Below, piece by piece: positions 8,938 to 19,051 of a stretch of DNA of 64,000 nucleotides. Below the pieces are notes generated by a model. It saw only the letters and a list, made by a program, of their open reading frames with translations, made no database searches and had not been told where the DNA came from. The number at the start of each line of letters is the position of its first letter. Position 1 is the first letter of the stretch. Both the position numbers and the translations under genes were made by a program. Source of the DNA: Paraburkholderia solisilvae (lineage in GTDB: Bacteria; Pseudomonadota; Gammaproteobacteria; Burkholderiales; Burkholderiaceae); NCBI RefSeq assembly GCF_902859875.1, contig NZ_CADIKF010000006.1:62001-126000 (forward strand). The letters run 5' to 3'.

Positions 8938-9795
8938 TCAAAGCGCCGGCAACAGCTCCGGCGGATGGTGCTTGAGCGTTTGCCGCGCTTCGCGGAACTC
9001 GGGGAAAATCGATTCGACGGTCTGCCAGAAGCGCGGGCTATGGTTCATTTCGCGCAGATGCGCGAGTTCGTGCGCGACGACATAGTCGATGATCGACAGC
9101 GGGAAGTGAACCAGCCGCCAGTTCAGGCGGATCTTGCCGTCGCTCGAGCAGCTGCCCCAGCGCGTCGCCGCCGACGACAGCGCATACGCGCGGTAATTGA
9201 CGCCGAGCTTCTCCGCATAGATCGCGAGGCGTTCGCCGAACAGGCGCTTCGCTTCGCTTTGCAGCCAGCCCTGCACACGGTCTTTGATCTGCTGCGGCTC
9301 CGCCTGCAGCGGCAGCGGCAGCGCGAGCAGCGCCTGTTCCTCATCGAAGCGCAGCGTGCCGTCCGGCGCGCCGAGCGACACCCGCACCGGCTGTCCGAGA
9401 TAAGGCACCTGTGCACCGTCCTTCCAGTCGACACGCGGCAACGCGCGCTGTTCGACACGCGATTGCCATTCGGTGAGCTTCGCGAAAATCCAGCGCTGCT
9501 TTTCCGTGATCGCCGTTTCGATATCGGTCAGCGTGACCCAGCGCGGCGCGGTGATCGTGAGACCGGTGCCGTCGATCGCAAAGCCGATCGAGCGGCGCGA
9601 CGAGCGCTTCAGGTGGTAGTACAGCGACTGCGCGCCCAGCGTGATGTGGCGCAGCTTCGTACCATCGGGCGCGAGGGGAACCGCCGGTTTCTGCGGTGAC
9701 GGCGCATCGGATACGCCAGGCTCTTCGAAGAGTGGCAGATCGAGTTGCCGGCTATCGAGCGCCGCAGCGGGTTGCGGTTTGGAAGACTTCTGCAT
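8938..9795 (-). CDS. YgjP-type (DUF45) M48-like metallopeptidase
   Basis: A 285-residue protein with a Pro/Ala-rich N-terminal tail of about 45 residues and a YgjP/DUF45 domain. The zinc-protease signature HELAH is at residues 242-246, followed by LREMNHSPRFW, where a third ligand would lie. RWGSCSSDGKIRLNWRL is also characteristic. Family members are presumed cytoplasmic zinc peptidases; their substrates are largely unknown, so only the fold and likely metal chemistry are assigned. It lies 56 nt after plsC on the same strand and is probably the last gene of the glyQ-glyS-gmhB-plsC run. Confidence 0.9.
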   Translation of the reverse strand: MQKSSKPQPAAALDSRQLDLPLFEEPGVSDAPSPQKPAVPLAPDGTKLRHITLGAQSLYYHLKRSSRRSIGFAIDGTGLTITAPRWVTLTDIETAITEKQRWIFAKLTEWQSRVEQRALPRVDWKDGAQVPYLGQPVRVSLGAPDGTLRFDEEQALLALPLPLQAEPQQIKDRVQGWLQSEAKRLFGERLAIYAEKLGVNYRAYALSSAATRWGSCSSDGKIRLNWRLVHFPLSIIDYVVAHELAHLREMNHSPRFWQTVESIFPEFREARQTLKHHPPELLPAL

Positions 9796-9851
9796 CGGAC
9801 TCGCTTCACGCTAGAACGCCGTCTCGATGACGAAGAGGCGGCGTACGCGCG

Positions 9852-10610
9852 TCAGATTTGCGCGGCGGCAGGCGCATTGTGCCCGGCGCCATATGCCGCG
9901 GGATCGATGCGGCGCATCTCGGCTTCGATCCATGTTTCGACGCGCATGTTCACTTCGTCGGGCGTGAGCCCGCGGGTGTCAATCGGCTTGCCGATCGACA
10001 CCGTGACTATACCCGGATATTTGATAAACGAGTTGCGCGGCCACACACGTCCGGCGTTATGGGCGATCGGCACGACCGGTGCGCCGGTTGCGACCGCGAA
10101 GCGCGAACCGCCGGTCTTGTACTTGCCCTGTCTGCCGGTCGGCGTGCGCGTGCCTTCGGGAAACATGATGACCCACGCGCCTTCTTCCATGCGCTGCTTG
10201 CCCTGCCGCGTTACCGAAGCGAAAGCATGCTTGCCCTCTTTGCGGTTGATGTGAACCATCTTCAGCAGGCCGAGCGCCCAGCCGAAAAACGGCACATACA
10301 GCAGTTCGCGTTTGAACACGTAGCAAAGCGGCCGCGGCATCACCGCGGGAAAGGCGACCGTCTCCCAGGCGGACTGATGCTTCGACAGCAGCACCGCCGG
10401 TCCGTCGGGCAGATTCTCGAGGCCTTGCACCGTGTGGCCGATGCCGTTCAGATGGCGCAGCACCTCGAGCACCACGTGGCACCAGCCGACCGCCATCCAG
10501 TAGCGCCGGTCCGCCTGCATGAATGGAAACGCGATAAAGCAGGCGATCGCGTACGGAATCGTGAAGACGATGAAGAAAATCAATAGCAGCAGTGAGCGTA
10601 AAAAGCGCAT
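9852..10610 (-). CDS. plsC: 1-acyl-sn-glycerol-3-phosphate acyltransferase
   Basis: PlsC adds the second acyl chain to lysophosphatidic acid, giving phosphatidic acid at the inner membrane. The 252-residue protein has an N-terminal membrane segment (LLLLIFFIVFTIPYAIACF). The acyltransferase boxes are KHQSAWE (catalytic His; the acid at the HX4D position is Glu) and FPEGTRTPTGR. A PVVPIAHN block follows. It is 40 nt after gmhB and 56 nt before the YgjP gene. The pairing of gmhB and plsC next to the gly genes is standard in Burkholderiaceae. The C-terminal tail is Ala-rich and not conserved. Confidence 0.94.
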   Translation of the reverse strand: MRFLRSLLLLIFFIVFTIPYAIACFIAFPFMQADRRYWMAVGWCHVVLEVLRHLNGIGHTVQGLENLPDGPAVLLSKHQSAWETVAFPAVMPRPLCYVFKRELLYVPFFGWALGLLKMVHINRKEGKHAFASVTRQGKQRMEEGAWVIMFPEGTRTPTGRQGKYKTGGSRFAVATGAPVVPIAHNAGRVWPRNSFIKYPGIVTVSIGKPIDTRGLTPDEVNMRVETWIEAEMRRIDPAAYGAGHNAPAAAQI

Positions 10611-10650
10611 CGGTCAGTTCAACGGGTAGCGAGGATGCGCAGCCTGCACA

Positions 10651-11208
10651 TCACTCCTGTTCTTCAGCAAGGAAGTCCAAAGCGAACGCGCGCAGGTCGT
10701 CGTGGATGCGCGTGCCTTCGGGCAAGCCGCCGGCGGCGAAGGTCCGGCGGCCCTTGCCGCTTAGCACCAGATGCGGCGTGAAGCCGAGCGCGGCGGCCGC
10801 TTGCAGATCGCGCAGCGAATCGCCGACCGCGGGCGTGCCCTTCGGATCGACGTCGTAGCGCTCGGCGATCATCTTCAGCATGCCGGGCTTCGGTTTGCGG
10901 CATTCGCATTGGTCTTCGGCCGTGTGCGGGCAGAAGAAGATCGCGTCGATACGCGCGCCGACGGTCGCCGCCATCCGGTGCATCTTTTCGTGCATCGCGT
11001 TCAACGCGGCCATGTCGAACAGGCCGCGCCCGATGCCGGACTGGTTCGTTGCGATCGCGACGCGATAGCCGGCCTGATTGAGCCGCGCGATCGCATCGAG
11101 ACTGCCGGGCAGCGCCACCCATTCGTCCGGCGACTTGATAAACGCTTCGGAATCGACGTTGATCACGCCGTCCCGATCGAGCACCACCAGTTTCTTTGCG
11201 ATAGCCAT
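10651..11208 (-). CDS. gmhB: D-glycero-beta-D-manno-heptose-1,7-bisphosphate 7-phosphatase
   Basis: GmhB removes the 7-phosphate from heptose bisphosphate in ADP-heptose synthesis for the LPS inner core. The 185-residue HAD-family protein has the nucleophile motif VVLDRDGVIN (Asp11 and Asp13) and the zinc loop FFCPHTAEDQCECRKPKPG typical of GmhB. It also has motif II TNQSG and motif III VGDSLRD. The ATG at 11208 starts directly before the catalytic motif. A much longer open frame continues upstream, but that part is antisense-frame sequence of glyS. The gap to the glyS stop is 11 nt, so translational coupling is likely. Confidence 0.95.
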   Translation of the reverse strand: MAIAKKLVVLDRDGVINVDSEAFIKSPDEWVALPGSLDAIARLNQAGYRVAIATNQSGIGRGLFDMAALNAMHEKMHRMAATVGARIDAIFFCPHTAEDQCECRKPKPGMLKMIAERYDVDPKGTPAVGDSLRDLQAAAALGFTPHLVLSGKGRRTFAAGGLPEGTRIHDDLRAFALDFLAEEQE

Positions 11209-11219
11209 GGTATGCGTAC

Positions 11220-13331
11220 TCAGACGGCGAGCCGCGAAATATCCGCGACGCAGTTCATCTGCTGGTGCAACGCGCCGAGCAGGGCGAGACGGTTCGCACG
11301 CAGCGCCGGATCGTCCGCGTTGACCATCACGTCGTTGAAGAACGTGTCGACCGGTTCGCGCAGCGCCGCGAGCGCGGACAACGCGCCGGTGTACTCGCGT
11401 AGCGCGAGTTGCGACTGCACGCGCGGCGCGACCTGCTCGAGCTGCGCATGCAACGCCTGTTCGGCGCTTTCGACGAGCAGCGCGGCCTGCACGACTGCCC
11501 GCGTGCCATCGGTGGCGACGCTGTCGGACTTCTTCAGGATGTTCGAGATCCGCTTGTTCGCGGCCGCGAGCGAGGCCGCTTCGGCGAGCGCCGCGAATTC
11601 GCGCACGGCGTTCAGGCGCGCGACGACGTCGTCCAGACGCGTCGGGTTCAACGCGAGCACCGCGTCGACTTCGAGCGCGCCATAGCCGCGCTCGCGCAGC
11701 ATGCCGCGCAGACGGTCCATAAAGAACTCGTAGAGCGCGGCCGTTGAATCCGCAACGTTCGGCACACCGGCGAACTGCCGGTGCGCGGCGCGCAGCAATT
11801 CGAGCAGATCGACCGGCAACTGCTTTTCGATCAGGATGCGCAGCACGCCGAGTGCGTGGCGGCGCAGTGCGAACGGGTCTTTTTCGCCGGTCGGCTGCAG
11901 GCCGATGCCCCAGATGCCGACCAGCGTTTCGAGCTTGTCGGCGAGCGCAACCGTGGTGCCGGTCGCAGTGGCCGGCAGCGTGTCGCCGGAAAAGCGCGGC
12001 TGGTAGTGCTCGGAGCACGCGAGCGCAACTTCTTCGGGCTCGCCGTCGTGGCGCGCGTAGTACGTGCCCATCGTGCCCTGCAGTTCGGGGAACTCGCCGA
12101 CCATGTCGGTCAGCAGGTCGGCCTTCGCAAGACGCGCGGCGCGCTTTGCGAGCGCGACGTCGGCGCCCGTCAGCGCGGCGATCTCGCCCGCGAGCGCTTC
12201 GATACGTTCGACGCGCGCGAGCGCCGTACCGAGCTTGTTGTGATAGACGACGTTCGCGAGCAGCGGCACGCGCTCCGCGAGCGGCTTCTTCTTGTCCTGT
12301 TCGAAGAAGAACTTCGCATCGGCGAGGCGCGGGCGCACGACGCGCTCGTTGCCTTCGATGATGTCGTCCGGCGTATCGGTCGCGATGTTCGAGACGATCA
12401 GGAAGCGCGAGCGCAGCTTGCCGTTTGCGTCGGTGAGCGCGAAGTACTTCTGGTTGGTCTGCATCGTCAGGATCAGACATTCCTGCGGCACTTGCAGGAA
12501 TTCGTCCTCGAAACGGCACGCATAGACCACCGGCCATTCGACCAGCGACGTCACTTCGTCGAGCAGCGCGTCGGGCATCACGACCTGATCGCCGTTCGCC
12601 TGCGCGAGCAGCTGCGAGCGGATCGCTTCCTTGCGGCCGGCGAAGCTCGCGACCACGTGGCCCCGATCGCGCAGCGTTTGCGCATATGCATCCGCGTGCT
12701 GGATCTGCACGAAGCCTTCGGACAGGAAGCGGTGGCCGAGCGTGGTGTCGTCCGCATCGATGCCGAATGCGGCGACCGGCACGATCTGGTGGTCATGCAG
12801 CACGGTGAGGCGGTGCACGGGGCGCACGAACTGCACGTTGGTGCCGTCCGGGCGCTGATAGGTCATGACCTTCGGAATGGGCAGCTTCGCGAGCGTTTCG
12901 TCGAGCGCGGCCTGCAGGCCGTCCGCGAGCGTCGCGCCGGGCGCCGCATAACGCAGGAAAAACGCGTCGGCCTTGCCGTCCGACGCGCGTTCGAGATCGC
13001 TGACCGAAAAATCAGGAAAGCCGAGCGCGGCGAGCTTTTTCGCGAGCGGTGCGGTGGGCTGGCCGTTCGCATCGAGCGCGACCGATACCGGCAGCACCTT
13101 TTCGCGCACGTGTTTTTCCGGCGCGACGGTGCGCACATTGCGGACGGTGACCGCGAGGCGCCGCGGCGTGGCATGGCCTTCGAACGACAGCTCGCCTTCG
13201 ATCAGATCGCGCGCCGCGAGGCGCTGCGCAATGCCTTCGGCGAACGCGTCGCCAAGACGCGCGAGCGCTTTCGGCGGCAGTTCCTCGGTCAGCAGTTCGA
13301 CGAGCAGGGTGGCGTGTTGGGATTGCGTCAT
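11220..13331 (-). CDS. glyS: Glycyl-tRNA synthetase beta subunit
   Basis: The beta subunit of the alpha2beta2 bacterial glycyl-tRNA synthetase, which carries most tRNA-binding parts. The protein has 703 residues, against about 690 in E. coli. Family landmarks are [15 protein letters not shown] at the N-terminus, [40 protein letters not shown] and [15 protein letters not shown]. The anticodon-binding-like C-terminus has [19 protein letters not shown]. It starts 14 nt after glyQ and is followed 11 nt later by gmhB. Confidence 0.97.
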   Translation of the reverse strand: MTQSQHATLLVELLTEELPPKALARLGDAFAEGIAQRLAARDLIEGELSFEGHATPRRLAVTVRNVRTVAPEKHVREKVLPVSVALDANGQPTAPLAKKLAALGFPDFSVSDLERASDGKADAFFLRYAAPGATLADGLQAALDETLAKLPIPKVMTYQRPDGTNVQFVRPVHRLTVLHDHQIVPVAAFGIDADDTTLGHRFLSEGFVQIQHADAYAQTLRDRGHVVASFAGRKEAIRSQLLAQANGDQVVMPDALLDEVTSLVEWPVVYACRFEDEFLQVPQECLILTMQTNQKYFALTDANGKLRSRFLIVSNIATDTPDDIIEGNERVVRPRLADAKFFFEQDKKKPLAERVPLLANVVYHNKLGTALARVERIEALAGEIAALTGADVALAKRAARLAKADLLTDMVGEFPELQGTMGTYYARHDGEPEEVALACSEHYQPRFSGDTLPATATGTTVALADKLETLVGIWGIGLQPTGEKDPFALRRHALGVLRILIEKQLPVDLLELLRAAHRQFAGVPNVADSTAALYEFFMDRLRGMLRERGYGALEVDAVLALNPTRLDDVVARLNAVREFAALAEAASLAAANKRISNILKKSDSVATDGTRAVVQAALLVESAEQALHAQLEQVAPRVQSQLALREYTGALSALAALREPVDTFFNDVMVNADDPALRANRLALLGALHQQMNCVADISRLAV

Positions 13332-13345
13332 GTGTTCTTGTCTCG

Positions 13346-14353
13346 TCAGTCTTTATCGAACGTCGGCTCGATCTTCAGCGGCGGCGCCCATGCGGGCTTC
13401 GCGGCTTCCTGTTCGTCGGTCTCGAGGCCGGGCACCGCGTGCACCGGATTGCCGAGCATCGGGAAGCCGAGCTTCTCGCGCGAATCGTAATAAGCCTGTG
13501 CGACGAGGCGCGACAGATTGCGGATGCGGCCGATATACGCCGCCCGTTCGGTAACCGAGATCGCGCCGCGCGCATCGAGCAGATTGAACGTGTGCGCGGC
13601 CTTCAGCACGAGTTCGTACGCGGGCAGCGGCAATTGCGCTTCCATCATCCGCTTCGCTTCGCCCTCGTAGCTGTTGAAGAACGTGAACAGCAGTTCGACG
13701 TTCGCGTGCTCGAAGTTATACGTCGACTGCTCGACCTCGTTCTGGTGGTACACGTCGCCGTAAAACAGGCGGCGCGTTTCCGGTCCGTTCGGACCTTGCT
13801 CTTCCCACTCGGTCCAGACGAGGTCGTAGACGTTTTCGACCTTTTGCAGATACATCGCGAGGCGCTCGAGGCCGTATGTGATTTCGCCGAGCACCGGTTT
13901 GCAGTCGAGGCCGCCGACCTGCTGGAAGTACGTGAACTGCGTGACTTCCATGCCGTTCAACCACACTTCCCAGCCGAGCCCCCATGCGCCGAGCGTCGGG
14001 TTCTCCCAGTCGTCCTCGACGAAGCGCACGTCGTTTTGCTGCAGGTCGAAGCCGAGCGCTTCGAGCGAGCCGAGGTACAGGTCGAGAATGTCTTCGGGCG
14101 CCGGCTTCAGCACGACCTGATATTGATAATAGTGCTGCAGGCGGTTCGGGTTCTCGCCGTAGCGGCCGTCCTTCGGGCGCCGCGACGGCTGCACGTAGGC
14201 CGCGCGCCACGGCTCGGGGCCGACCGCGCGGAGGAACGTATGGACGTGCGAGGTGCCGGCGCCGACTTCCATGTCGATTGGCTGGAGCAGCGCGCAACCC
14301 TGCTTGTCCCAGTAGGACTGCAGCGTCAGGATGATTTGCTGAAACGTGAGCAT
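13346..14353 (-). CDS. glyQ: Glycyl-tRNA synthetase alpha subunit
   Basis: The catalytic alpha subunit forms glycyl-adenylate and charges tRNA-Gly together with GlyS. The protein is 335 residues. The N-terminus [15 protein letters not shown], the motif-2-like region [17 protein letters not shown], and [20 protein letters not shown] are diagnostic. A longer frame extends upstream to 14698, but the conserved N-terminus and a GGAAAGG ribosome-binding site fix the ATG at 14353. The 268-nt gap back to lnt is the likely promoter region; a TAAAAT -10-like box (minus strand, 14473-14478) is visible without a clear -35. Confidence 0.97.
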   Translation of the reverse strand: MLTFQQIILTLQSYWDKQGCALLQPIDMEVGAGTSHVHTFLRAVGPEPWRAAYVQPSRRPKDGRYGENPNRLQHYYQYQVVLKPAPEDILDLYLGSLEALGFDLQQNDVRFVEDDWENPTLGAWGLGWEVWLNGMEVTQFTYFQQVGGLDCKPVLGEITYGLERLAMYLQKVENVYDLVWTEWEEQGPNGPETRRLFYGDVYHQNEVEQSTYNFEHANVELLFTFFNSYEGEAKRMMEAQLPLPAYELVLKAAHTFNLLDARGAISVTERAAYIGRIRNLSRLVAQAYYDSREKLGFPMLGNPVHAVPGLETDEQEAAKPAWAPPLKIEPTFDKD

Positions 14354-14621
14354 GAAGTGCCTTTCCGGCGGGGGAGTGCGGCGCGCATTCGAACCGCCGC
14401 GGGAGACGGCTGCGCTGACATCGGCGCCGGTCCGGCAGCGGGCCGTTGCGCGGCCCGGTGCTAAAACCCTGAATTTTACCGGATTGGCGTGGCGTTGAGA
14501 CTTTCGGCAGGCGCTTGCGGCCCGCGGTTCATCCGGGTGCGTACCGGACTGGTGATTCAGGCCGCCTGCCGCGCCCCGTTTCGCGCGGCCGCGTGTGTCG
14601 ATTCGCGTGTGCGTCGATTCT

Positions 14622-16424
14622 TTAGCGTGGGCCGTCGGCGCGCGCGTCGCCGGTGTCCGCGTCCGCGGCTGCGCTGCTGTCACTGCGGCCTGCTTCACGC
14701 CGGTTTCGTTTCGCGCCGCGATCCGCGCGCGACGGCCCGAATGCGAAACCCAACGCGAGCAGCAACAGCGATACCGCGAGCACTGTGTTGTTGCCGCTCG
14801 TCACATAAGGAGTCTCGCCGGACGTGCCCTGAATCGTCACGTCGATCGATCCTTCGGTGAACGGCGGCAGCCGCGCGATTATGTTGCCGTGTGCATCGAT
14901 CGCGGCGGTCGTGCCGGTGTTGGTCGCACGCAGCATCGGCCGGCCGGTCTCGAGCGAACGCATCCGCGCGATCTGCAGGTGCTGGTCGAGCGCGATCGTA
15001 TCGCCGAACCACGCGAGGTTGGTCGAGTTGATCAGCACGCCGGCCGGCGTCGCGTTCTCGCGCACCGAGCGCGCGATCTCTTCGCCGAAGATATCTTCGT
15101 AGCAGATGTCGACCGACACCGGCTGGTTATGCACGAAAAACGGTTTCTGCACCGGCGCGCCGCGCGCAAAGTCGCCCAGCGGGATGTTCATCAGGTTGAC
15201 GAACCAGCGGAAGCCCCACGGCACGAATTCGCCGAACGGCACGAGATGATGCTTGTCGTAGCGATACACGTCATGCGTGTTCGGCGTGATGCCGAACACG
15301 CTGTTCGTGTAGTCGGCGATGCGGCCGTCCGGTGTGATCGTGCCGCCGATCGCGCCGAACAGGATCGAGGTGCCGGTCGAATCGGCGAACGCGCGCACCG
15401 CGACCGCGAACGCGTTCGGCACGTACTGCGCGAGCACCGGTATCGCCGTTTCGGGCGTGACGATGAGATCCGCGGGCTTCGAGGTAATCATTCGTTGATA
15501 CTCGTTGATTGCCGCGGTGACGCCCGCCTGTTCGAATTTCATTTCCTGCTTCACGTTGCCTTGCAGCAGGCGCACGCTGAGCGTCGCGTTGGCCGGCTGC
15601 GTCCACGACGCGAGCGGCAGCAGCAGGCCTGCGGCGAGCATCGCGACGGCGATCGCGACGGGCGCAACGACGCCCGCGTTGCGCGTCTTGCGTACGCTGG
15701 CTGCGGTATCCGTTGCGGCAAGCGCGGCGCTTGCCGCGTTGCCGCTGCTGTTGCCGCGCGTGCGCAGCAGCGCCTGCGCGAGCAGCGCGGCCGTCAACGC
15801 GAGCACCCAGCCGACGCCGTACACGCCGGCGAGCGGCGCAAAGCCGGCAAACGGGCCGTCGACCTGCGCATAGCCGCTGGCGAGCCACGGGAAGCCGGTG
15901 AATATCGTGCCGCGCAGCCACTCGCCGAGCGCCCACGCGCTCGCGAACGCGAATGCGCCGTGCCAGGTCGGCGAGAACGGCATCGCGTCGGCCCGCCCGG
16001 CGTTGCCGTTGCGCGCATGGCCGGCGCAGAACGACCACACGCCGGCCGCCAATGCCGGATAGAGCGCGAGATACATCGAGAACAGCACGAGCGCCGCGCC
16101 CGCGAGCGGCGCGGCCATGCCGCCGTAGTCGTGCATGCTCACGTACAGCCACCAGACGCCCGTCACGTAGTTGCCGAAGCCGAATGCAAAGCCGGTCAGC
16201 GCGGCGCTCTTCCAGCCGGTCGCGCGCGTGAGCCGCGCATGGAAGAACACGAAAATCGCGAGTTCGAGCCAGCCGCCGTGCGGCGTCGGCGCAAACGACA
16301 GCGTATTGGCGGCGCCCGCGACGAGCGCCGCGAGGTAATGCCAGCGCGGCAAGACGCGGCCGCCCGCTGCGGCTTCGTCGGGCGTCACGCCGCGGCGCAG
16401 ACGGGAAGGGATCGGGTCGGCCAT
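14622..16424 (-). CDS. lnt: Apolipoprotein N-acyltransferase
   Basis: Lnt transfers the third acyl chain to the N-terminal cysteine of lipoproteins in the inner membrane. The 600-residue protein has about seven hydrophobic segments followed by a nitrilase-type periplasmic domain with the Glu-Lys-Cys triad visible: Glu325 in TPETAIP, Lys391 in [10 protein letters not shown] and Cys441 in DICYEDIFG. It is longer than E. coli Lnt (512) because of a variable stretch around 222-250 and a basic, Ala/Asp-rich C-terminal tail after the last membrane helix. It starts 31 nt after corC, as in the conserved ybeY-corC-lnt order. Confidence 0.95.
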   Translation of the reverse strand: MADPIPSRLRRGVTPDEAAAGGRVLPRWHYLAALVAGAANTLSFAPTPHGGWLELAIFVFFHARLTRATGWKSAALTGFAFGFGNYVTGVWWLYVSMHDYGGMAAPLAGAALVLFSMYLALYPALAAGVWSFCAGHARNGNAGRADAMPFSPTWHGAFAFASAWALGEWLRGTIFTGFPWLASGYAQVDGPFAGFAPLAGVYGVGWVLALTAALLAQALLRTRGNSSGNAASAALAATDTAASVRKTRNAGVVAPVAIAVAMLAAGLLLPLASWTQPANATLSVRLLQGNVKQEMKFEQAGVTAAINEYQRMITSKPADLIVTPETAIPVLAQYVPNAFAVAVRAFADSTGTSILFGAIGGTITPDGRIADYTNSVFGITPNTHDVYRYDKHHLVPFGEFVPWGFRWFVNLMNIPLGDFARGAPVQKPFFVHNQPVSVDICYEDIFGEEIARSVRENATPAGVLINSTNLAWFGDTIALDQHLQIARMRSLETGRPMLRATNTGTTAAIDAHGNIIARLPPFTEGSIDVTIQGTSGETPYVTSGNNTVLAVSLLLLALGFAFGPSRADRGAKRNRREAGRSDSSAAADADTGDARADGPR

Positions 16425-16455
16425 TGTTCTTCGGTTGCGTGGTTCGGTGGGGCGA

Positions 16456-17352
16456 TCAGGTCTGCACGTGTTGCGCGTCGCGCTCGCGCTGTCCGGCGAG
16501 CGGATCCTTGCGCACCAGCAGCATGTGAATTTGCCGCGCGTCGGCGCGCTGCACTTCGAAGATCAGGTCGCCGAGGCGCACTTTCTCGCCGCGATGCGGC
16601 ACGCGCCCGAAGTGATGCGTGACGAGTCCGCCGATCGTATCGACTTCCTCGTCGGACAGATGCGTGCCGAATTCTTCGTTGAACTGCTCGATTTCGGTCA
16701 GCGCGCGCACACGGTAGCGTCCATCTGGCGACGCGATGATATTGCCGCTTTCCTCGTCGAAGTCGTATTCGTCCTCGATGTCGCCGACGATCTGCTCGAG
16801 CACGTCTTCGATCGTGATCAGCCCCGCGACGCCGCCGTATTCGTCGACGACGATCGCAATGTGATTACGGTTCACGCGAAAATCGTGCAGCAGCACGTTC
16901 AGGCGCTTGGACTCGGGGATGAACACCGCGGGCCGCAGCATGCCGCGCACGTCGAATTCTTCTTCCGCGTAGTAGCGCAGCAGGTCTTTCGCGAGCAGCA
17001 CGCCGATTACGTTGTCGCGATTGCCTTCATACACCGGGTAGCGCGAGTGCGCCTTTTCGAGCATGAACGGGATGAAGTCGGCCGGCGTATCCGCGATGTT
17101 GATCGCGTCCATCTGCGCGCGAGGCACCATGATGTCGCGCGCGGAAAGCTCCGACACCTGGAACACGCCTTCGATCATCGAAAGCGAATCGGCGTCGATC
17201 AGGTTGCGTTCGTGCGCGTCCTGCAGGATTTCGAGGAGTTCGCCGCGGGAATCGGGCTCGGGCGAGATGAAGTCGGTCAGTCGCTCGAGCAGCGAGCGCT
17301 TTTCGGTGGGTTTGTCGCTGGAGGATCGTCGACTGGGATACGTGTCGTTCAT
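16456..17352 (-). CDS. corC: CorC/HlyC-family CBS-domain protein
   Basis: A 298-residue soluble protein with two CBS domains (roughly residues 70-190; DIMVPRAQMDAI and VVDEYGGVAGLITIEDVLE) and a C-terminal CorC_HlyC domain (RYRVRALTEIEQFNEEFG). CorC/YbeX is linked in the literature to Mg/Co efflux and, through its neighbours, to ribosome and envelope homeostasis; the exact biochemistry is unsettled. No membrane segment is seen. It sits between chaC (329-nt gap) and lnt (31-nt gap) and may have its own promoter in the preceding gap. Confidence 0.92.
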   Translation of the reverse strand: MNDTYPSRRSSSDKPTEKRSLLERLTDFISPEPDSRGELLEILQDAHERNLIDADSLSMIEGVFQVSELSARDIMVPRAQMDAINIADTPADFIPFMLEKAHSRYPVYEGNRDNVIGVLLAKDLLRYYAEEEFDVRGMLRPAVFIPESKRLNVLLHDFRVNRNHIAIVVDEYGGVAGLITIEDVLEQIVGDIEDEYDFDEESGNIIASPDGRYRVRALTEIEQFNEEFGTHLSDEEVDTIGGLVTHHFGRVPHRGEKVRLGDLIFEVQRADARQIHMLLVRKDPLAGQRERDAQHVQT

Positions 17353-17681
17353 GGTGGTGCGCCCGGCTCAGCCCGGCGCGCTGTTGCAGAGTGTTAAGGA
17401 TACACCACGCACATGGCAGGTCCGTGTACCGCGCCGGACGCCCGCCCGCGGCGGCACGGCTGCGCGTTTGCGCACGGGCGTTCGCTCGCTGCTGGCGGTG
17501 AGCCGGTGCGGTTGTTCGCCGCGGGTGCCTGCGCAGTTATCCGCGCAGTTATCCGCACAATGATCAGGTAAGCCGGTCCGGCACGCGGACGATGCGGTCC
17601 GTCTTTTTATCCTAACGGATAAATCCGTCGCCGTAGGTGAAGAAATTTAATGCGTGGTCAGGAACGGTCAGCGTGCGGCGT
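17353..17681. promoter_or_regulatory. chaC-corC gap with TTATCC repeats and hairpins
   Basis: 329 nt without a gene. GCGCAGTTATCC is repeated back to back (17531-17542 and 17543-17554), and a related 12-mer begins at 17555. Near chaC, TTTATCC (17606-17612) pairs with GGATAAA (17617-17623) around a TAAC loop; the overlapping ACGGAT/ATCCGT palindrome is at 17615-17628. CGGAC/GTCCG (17586-17601) followed by TCTTTTT resembles a + strand terminator, although no + gene ends here. The corC promoter must lie here but was not resolved. Confidence 0.5.
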
Positions 17682-18473
17682 TCAGCGTCCAGTGCCGCGT
17701 CCGTTCCCGCGTGCACCGGCGGCGGGTGGGTTCGATTCGCCGCCGCGCGCGTCCGGTGCGTCCGGTGCGTCCCGTGCGTCTGTCTCGTCGCGCTTCGCGC
17801 CCGCTTGCTCCGCTTGCCGCTTGCAGCGCGCAAGCAGCGCCTCGAGCGCGCGATCGGGCATGCCGCTCCTGCGCAGCGCTTCGACGGTGCGGCTCACGTA
17901 GTCGAGCGTCGTGCCATAACGGCCGCACGCGCAGTCGAACACGGTGCTCACCACGTCATCGGATAACTTGCCGGTGTAACTGGGCACATCGCGGCGCATC
18001 ACGAATGCGAGCGCGTCGACGCGACGGCCGTCGGTCAGTGCACAGGGCAGCCATGCGGGCCGGTACGAGCCCATCGCCATTTCACGCCGCCAGAGTGCTT
18101 CGAGATGCGGCAGCGCGCCGTCGGCCGGCAGGCGAAATGCGATGCCGCTGCATGAGCCGCCGCGATCGAGCGCGAGCACGAGCCCCGGTTGTTCGGGCGT
18201 GCCGCGATTCACGCGCGACCACAGGTAGAGCCCGCGGTGATAGCCGTGCACGCGCGAGCGGACCGCTTCGGCGGTCGGCAGCCCCGGGTTCCAGATCAGC
18301 GAGCCATAACCGAACAGCCACAGGTCGCGCGCGCGGTCCCAACGGTCGAGTGCGCGGTTCATCGACGCGCGCAGTTCGTCGTCCGACAGCAACCGCGATT
18401 CGCCGAGCGCCGGCGGATAGCCGAGGCAGCCGGGCGGCCTGAGCGGTGAGGAGTCGGGATCGCGCGCGGTCAC
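17682..18473 (-). CDS. chaC: ChaC-type gamma-glutamylcyclotransferase (glutathione-specific)
   Basis: ChaC-family enzymes cleave glutathione to 5-oxoproline and Cys-Gly. The 263-residue protein has the family motif LFGYGSLIWNPGLP near residue 52, the RVNRGTPEQPGLVLALD block, and the LWRREM acidic region expected to hold the catalytic Glu. The start is GTG at 18473, 2 nt after the ybeY stop, so it is coupled to ybeY. The last 40 or so residues are low-complexity Asp/Ala/Pro/Gly. Its place between ybeY and corC breaks the order seen in E. coli (ybeY directly before corC). Confidence 0.88.
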   Translation of the reverse strand: MTARDPDSSPLRPPGCLGYPPALGESRLLSDDELRASMNRALDRWDRARDLWLFGYGSLIWNPGLPTAEAVRSRVHGYHRGLYLWSRVNRGTPEQPGLVLALDRGGSCSGIAFRLPADGALPHLEALWRREMAMGSYRPAWLPCALTDGRRVDALAFVMRRDVPSYTGKLSDDVVSTVFDCACGRYGTTLDYVSRTVEALRRSGMPDRALEALLARCKRQAEQAGAKRDETDARDAPDAPDARGGESNPPAAGARGNGRGTGR

Positions 18474-18475
18474 GA

Positions 18476-18991
18476 TTACCCGCGATCCAGGGGAGCCTGG
18501 GACGTCTGGTGACCTTGGTTGCCCCGGTCGCTCTGGTAAGGGTCCGGAAAGCCGAGGCGGGCGAGCACCTCTTTTTCGATTGCTTCCATTTCCTCCGCGT
18601 CCGCGTCGTTTTCGTGGTCGTAGCCTTGCGCATGCAGCGTACCGTGAACCAGCAGATGCGCATAGTGTGCGGCGAGCGGTTTATGCTGCTCGGCTGCTTC
18701 CCGTTCGACGACCGGGCAGCACAGGATCAGATCGCCGCTGACCGGATCGTCTTCCGATTCCGCATACGCGAAGGTCAGTACGTTGGTCGCGTAGTCCTTG
18801 CCGCGATACGTGCGATTGAGCGTACGGCCTTCGTCGGCGTCGACGAAGCGCACGGTCAGCTGTGCGTCGGCGAACAGCGCCGCCTTGATCCAGCCCGCCA
18901 CGGTGGCGCGCGGCAGCAGCGTCTTGTGCCCGGGCCACGCCTTCGCGGCGGGGAACTGCAGGTTCAATGAAAGTTTCGGCGCGCGATTCAT
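18476..18991 (-). CDS. ybeY: Endoribonuclease YbeY (16S rRNA maturation)
   Basis: YbeY is a zinc-dependent RNase needed for 16S rRNA 3'-end maturation and 70S quality control. The 171-residue protein contains the diagnostic metal-binding motif [11 protein letters not shown]. It also has the upstream [16 protein letters not shown] and [14 protein letters not shown] blocks. It follows phoH by 60 nt, the conserved pairing, and its stop is 2 nt before the chaC GTG. The C-terminal 20 residues (Gln/Gly/Ser-rich) lie beyond the conserved domain. Confidence 0.95.
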   Translation of the reverse strand: MNRAPKLSLNLQFPAAKAWPGHKTLLPRATVAGWIKAALFADAQLTVRFVDADEGRTLNRTYRGKDYATNVLTFAYAESEDDPVSGDLILCCPVVEREAAEQHKPLAAHYAHLLVHGTLHAQGYDHENDADAEEMEAIEKEVLARLGFPDPYQSDRGNQGHQTSQAPLDRG

Positions 18992-19051
18992 TCGGTTTTC
19001 ACTGCGAGTCTTTACTGCCGGTCTTCACCACGAGTCTTTACTGCAGCGCAT

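Noticed and set aside
8586-8941. Minus-strand frames encoding repeated CLLVPACACLCLLVPA
   Set aside because: Pure translation of the 10-bp minisatellite; no ribosome-binding site or flanking domain.
10651-12537. A 628-residue open frame across glyS and gmhB
   Set aside because: Only its last 185 codons are gmhB; the rest is an Arg/Ala-rich alternative frame of glyS with no domain and no reason for a start at 12537.
17586-17608. A + strand terminator (CGGAC/GTCCG plus TCTTTTT)
   Set aside because: No + strand gene ends nearby; kept only as part of the described gap, since it may be coincidental or part of a minus-strand structure.
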